The notes beneath the pieces are model-generated. The model was not told the DNA's origin and did no database searches. It saw only the letters and a list, made by a program, of their open reading frames with translations. The position numbers and the translations under genes were made by a program. 5,204 nucleotides of DNA from Caldifarciminota bacterium (GTDB lineage Bacteria; Hydrothermota; UBA3073; NMUJ01), in contig JAGGUB010000077.1 of NCBI GenBank assembly GCA_021158725.1, positions 1 through 5,204 of the forward strand, in the 5' to 3' direction. Shown piece after piece: positions 3,911-5,204 of this stretch. The number at the start of each line of letters is the position of its first letter. The stretch's first letter is position 1.

Positions 3911-5204
3911 TTAATAACAGCAATACGTTGTGTGGTACCGTTCATATCGTGTATAAAGTATATACCTGGTGGTAGCTCTCTAACCGATACTTTCGTTACC
4001 CCACGGCCGTTGAGCTGCATTTCGTACACCTTTCTACCCATGATGTCGAACATGTTCAACTTAACATCACCTGCATGCTGTATTTCTAATACATTCGTAA
4101 CGATATTAGCCTGTACATGCCATCCCTTAGCACTATACGATGCGATACCGGTTTCTGTCGTGACACGATACCAAGCACTCCAGTCACCCCACCCTCTTAT
4201 ACCTTCACCACGTACACGCAGGTAATACTCACCTGGTGTGACCACCAACCTATAAAACGTATCGATTATACACGTATCGATGGTCACCACGGTATCGGGA
4301 CGCTTGATCTTTATATCATCAACATACATACCTCCCCCAAATACATACGTGTCGACTGTGTACCTGAACCTCAAGTATATCGACTTACCCGCATAATCCC
4401 GCAGTGGATAGGATTTAACCTCCCATCCCTCCGAACTACCAGTAAAGTCATCGATAACATGCCATTCCCTACCATTCGTGGATACCTCAAAGAACCCACG
4501 ATCCCACAGGTATTCGATATCATACCATATAGCAAACGCTACAGTGTCAGCCGTATCAACCGGAAACGCTATAGGGGTTACCATCCAATGTGTATGTTCA
4601 GCTGAGTATTCGTCGATGTTCGAAAAATAGCTATAGCTACCTGAATAGCTTCGATCACCCGACCGTACAAACCCATTACTTACCCACCAGTTAGTTTCAG
4701 ATTCAGCGCTATCGATATGCCATGACCAACCAACACTCTTCTCCAACGCATAACGGTACCCCGGTACAGGTGGATGCCACTCCACAGTAAGTATCGTATC
4801 CTCATAATCCACACCTGTAATCACTGGACTCACTATCCACGGTACACGTAACCCCTGTATACTATCGGCAACAGCCATCAGGTATATTGCAGCGTCAAAG
4901 TTTTCACGCACAATCTGGTGAAGATATTCCGCAGGTGGATGAAACTCCGAACATGCCTCCACCGTATATGGAAATGTAGGATACCCCCTCATATAGAGCG
5001 AATACCCGTATACCCAATCACACATATCACCACTCGTGGGATACAACATAGACGACTGTTGCGCTATGTATGTACTGTAACCTGATTGACACGTTATACG
5101 GGAGGCCATCCCGTAACCTATATCCTCCAGTATCGTGGAGTCAGGTGCACACTCAAATGTATAACCCCATGGCCAGATTACCATCTCACCATACGTGTGA
5201 TAAC
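3880..5204 (-). CDS. Secreted M14 zinc carboxypeptidase with C-terminal sorting domain (5' end outside the window)
   Basis: The gene is open to the window edge, and 440 complete codons remain. The first residues, YHTYGEMVIWPWGYT, are the M14 motif carrying the third zinc ligand (His2 here). YPTSGDMCDWVYG follows (54-66) with the substrate-binding Tyr, equivalent to Tyr248 of carboxypeptidase A. YTVEACSEFHPP (79-90) holds the catalytic Glu82, equivalent to Glu270. The upstream HxxE ligands lie outside the window. After the peptidase (to about 110) come a beta linker, a jelly-roll/MAM-like module (about 155-300) of the type in immune-inhibitor-A peptidases (FFEVSTNGREWHVI, FGGGMYVDDIKI), an Fn3-like piece (300-348), and a Por/type IX style sorting domain (365-430; FDIMGRKVYEM, LPPGIYFI). 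It is therefore probably exported and surface-bound or released. The tail KRNGSMQNAD is encoded by repeat unit 2. Confidence 0.92.
   Translation of the reverse strand, partial: YHTYGEMVIWPWGYTFECAPDSTILEDIGYGMASRITCQSGYSTYIAQQSSMLYPTSGDMCDWVYGYSLYMRGYPTFPYTVEACSEFHPPAEYLHQIVRENFDAAIYLMAVADSIQGLRVPWIVSPVITGVDYEDTILTVEWHPPVPGYRYALEKSVGWSWHIDSAESETNWWVSNGFVRSGDRSYSGSYSYFSNIDEYSAEHTHWMVTPIAFPVDTADTVAFAIWYDIEYLWDRGFFEVSTNGREWHVIDDFTGSSEGWEVKSYPLRDYAGKSIYLRFRYTVDTYVFGGGMYVDDIKIKRPDTVVTIDTCIIDTFYRLVVTPGEYYLRVRGEGIRGWGDWSAWYRVTTETGIASYSAKGWHVQANIVTNVLEIQHAGDVKLNMFDIMGRKVYEMQLNGRGVTKVSVRELPPGIYFIHDMNGTTQRIAVIKRNGSMQNAD

Noticed and set aside
3797..4605. Two plus-strand ORFs opposite the carboxypeptidase
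   Set aside because: They are antisense to the sorting and jelly-roll domains, and no start signals or domains are seen.

Overview
The window looks like a piece of a bacterial chromosome, probably from a thermophilic or candidate-phylum lineage near the Fibrobacteres-Chlorobi-Bacteroidetes side of the tree. That placement is inference. It rests on a large secreted M14 zinc carboxypeptidase ending in a type IX secretion (Por) style sorting domain, on AT-rich sigma-70-type promoters, and on short atypical leaders. There are no rRNA or tRNA genes, CRISPR arrays, transposases or phage genes.

Left part (1-1263, all minus strand): a compact transcription unit starts at a strong promoter near 1234-1263. 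It runs through two overlapping small ORFs (33 and 57 codons, the second with four cysteines) into a TSUP (TauE/SafE) membrane permease at 210-992. Beyond the permease lie a 32-codon ORF and, overlapping its stop as GTGA, a well-placed GTG start. The frame from that GTG is broken after three codons by a six-A run, and the reading frame that continues to the window edge lies one base away. The small ORFs around the permease are the least charted part of this region.

Middle (1264-2122): about 400 bases hold no convincing gene, only hairpins and ORF scraps. A 78-residue uncharacterised minus-strand gene (1663-1899) follows. Its promoter (2005-2033) is nearly the same sequence as the one at 1234-1263, and in both cases a tiny ORF begins almost at the predicted transcription start. 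To its right is the leader of a plus-strand gene. This leader carries two inverted repeats, one of which would bury the ribosome binding site.

Right part (2123-5204): a secreted helical protein with Spy/CpxP-like features (2123-2968, plus) converges within 11 bases on a DUF3267-type membrane zinc metalloprotease (2980-3525, minus). Next comes 375 bases of repeat DNA: two copies of a fold-back unit, one of them bracketed by a 14-bp inverted repeat. It runs into the 3' end of the M14 carboxypeptidase gene (3880 to past 5204, minus), whose last codons and stop are supplied by the repeat. The three right-hand proteins all act at or outside the membrane (envelope or extracellular), and two of them are peptidases. 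Nothing in the sequence proves that they act together.
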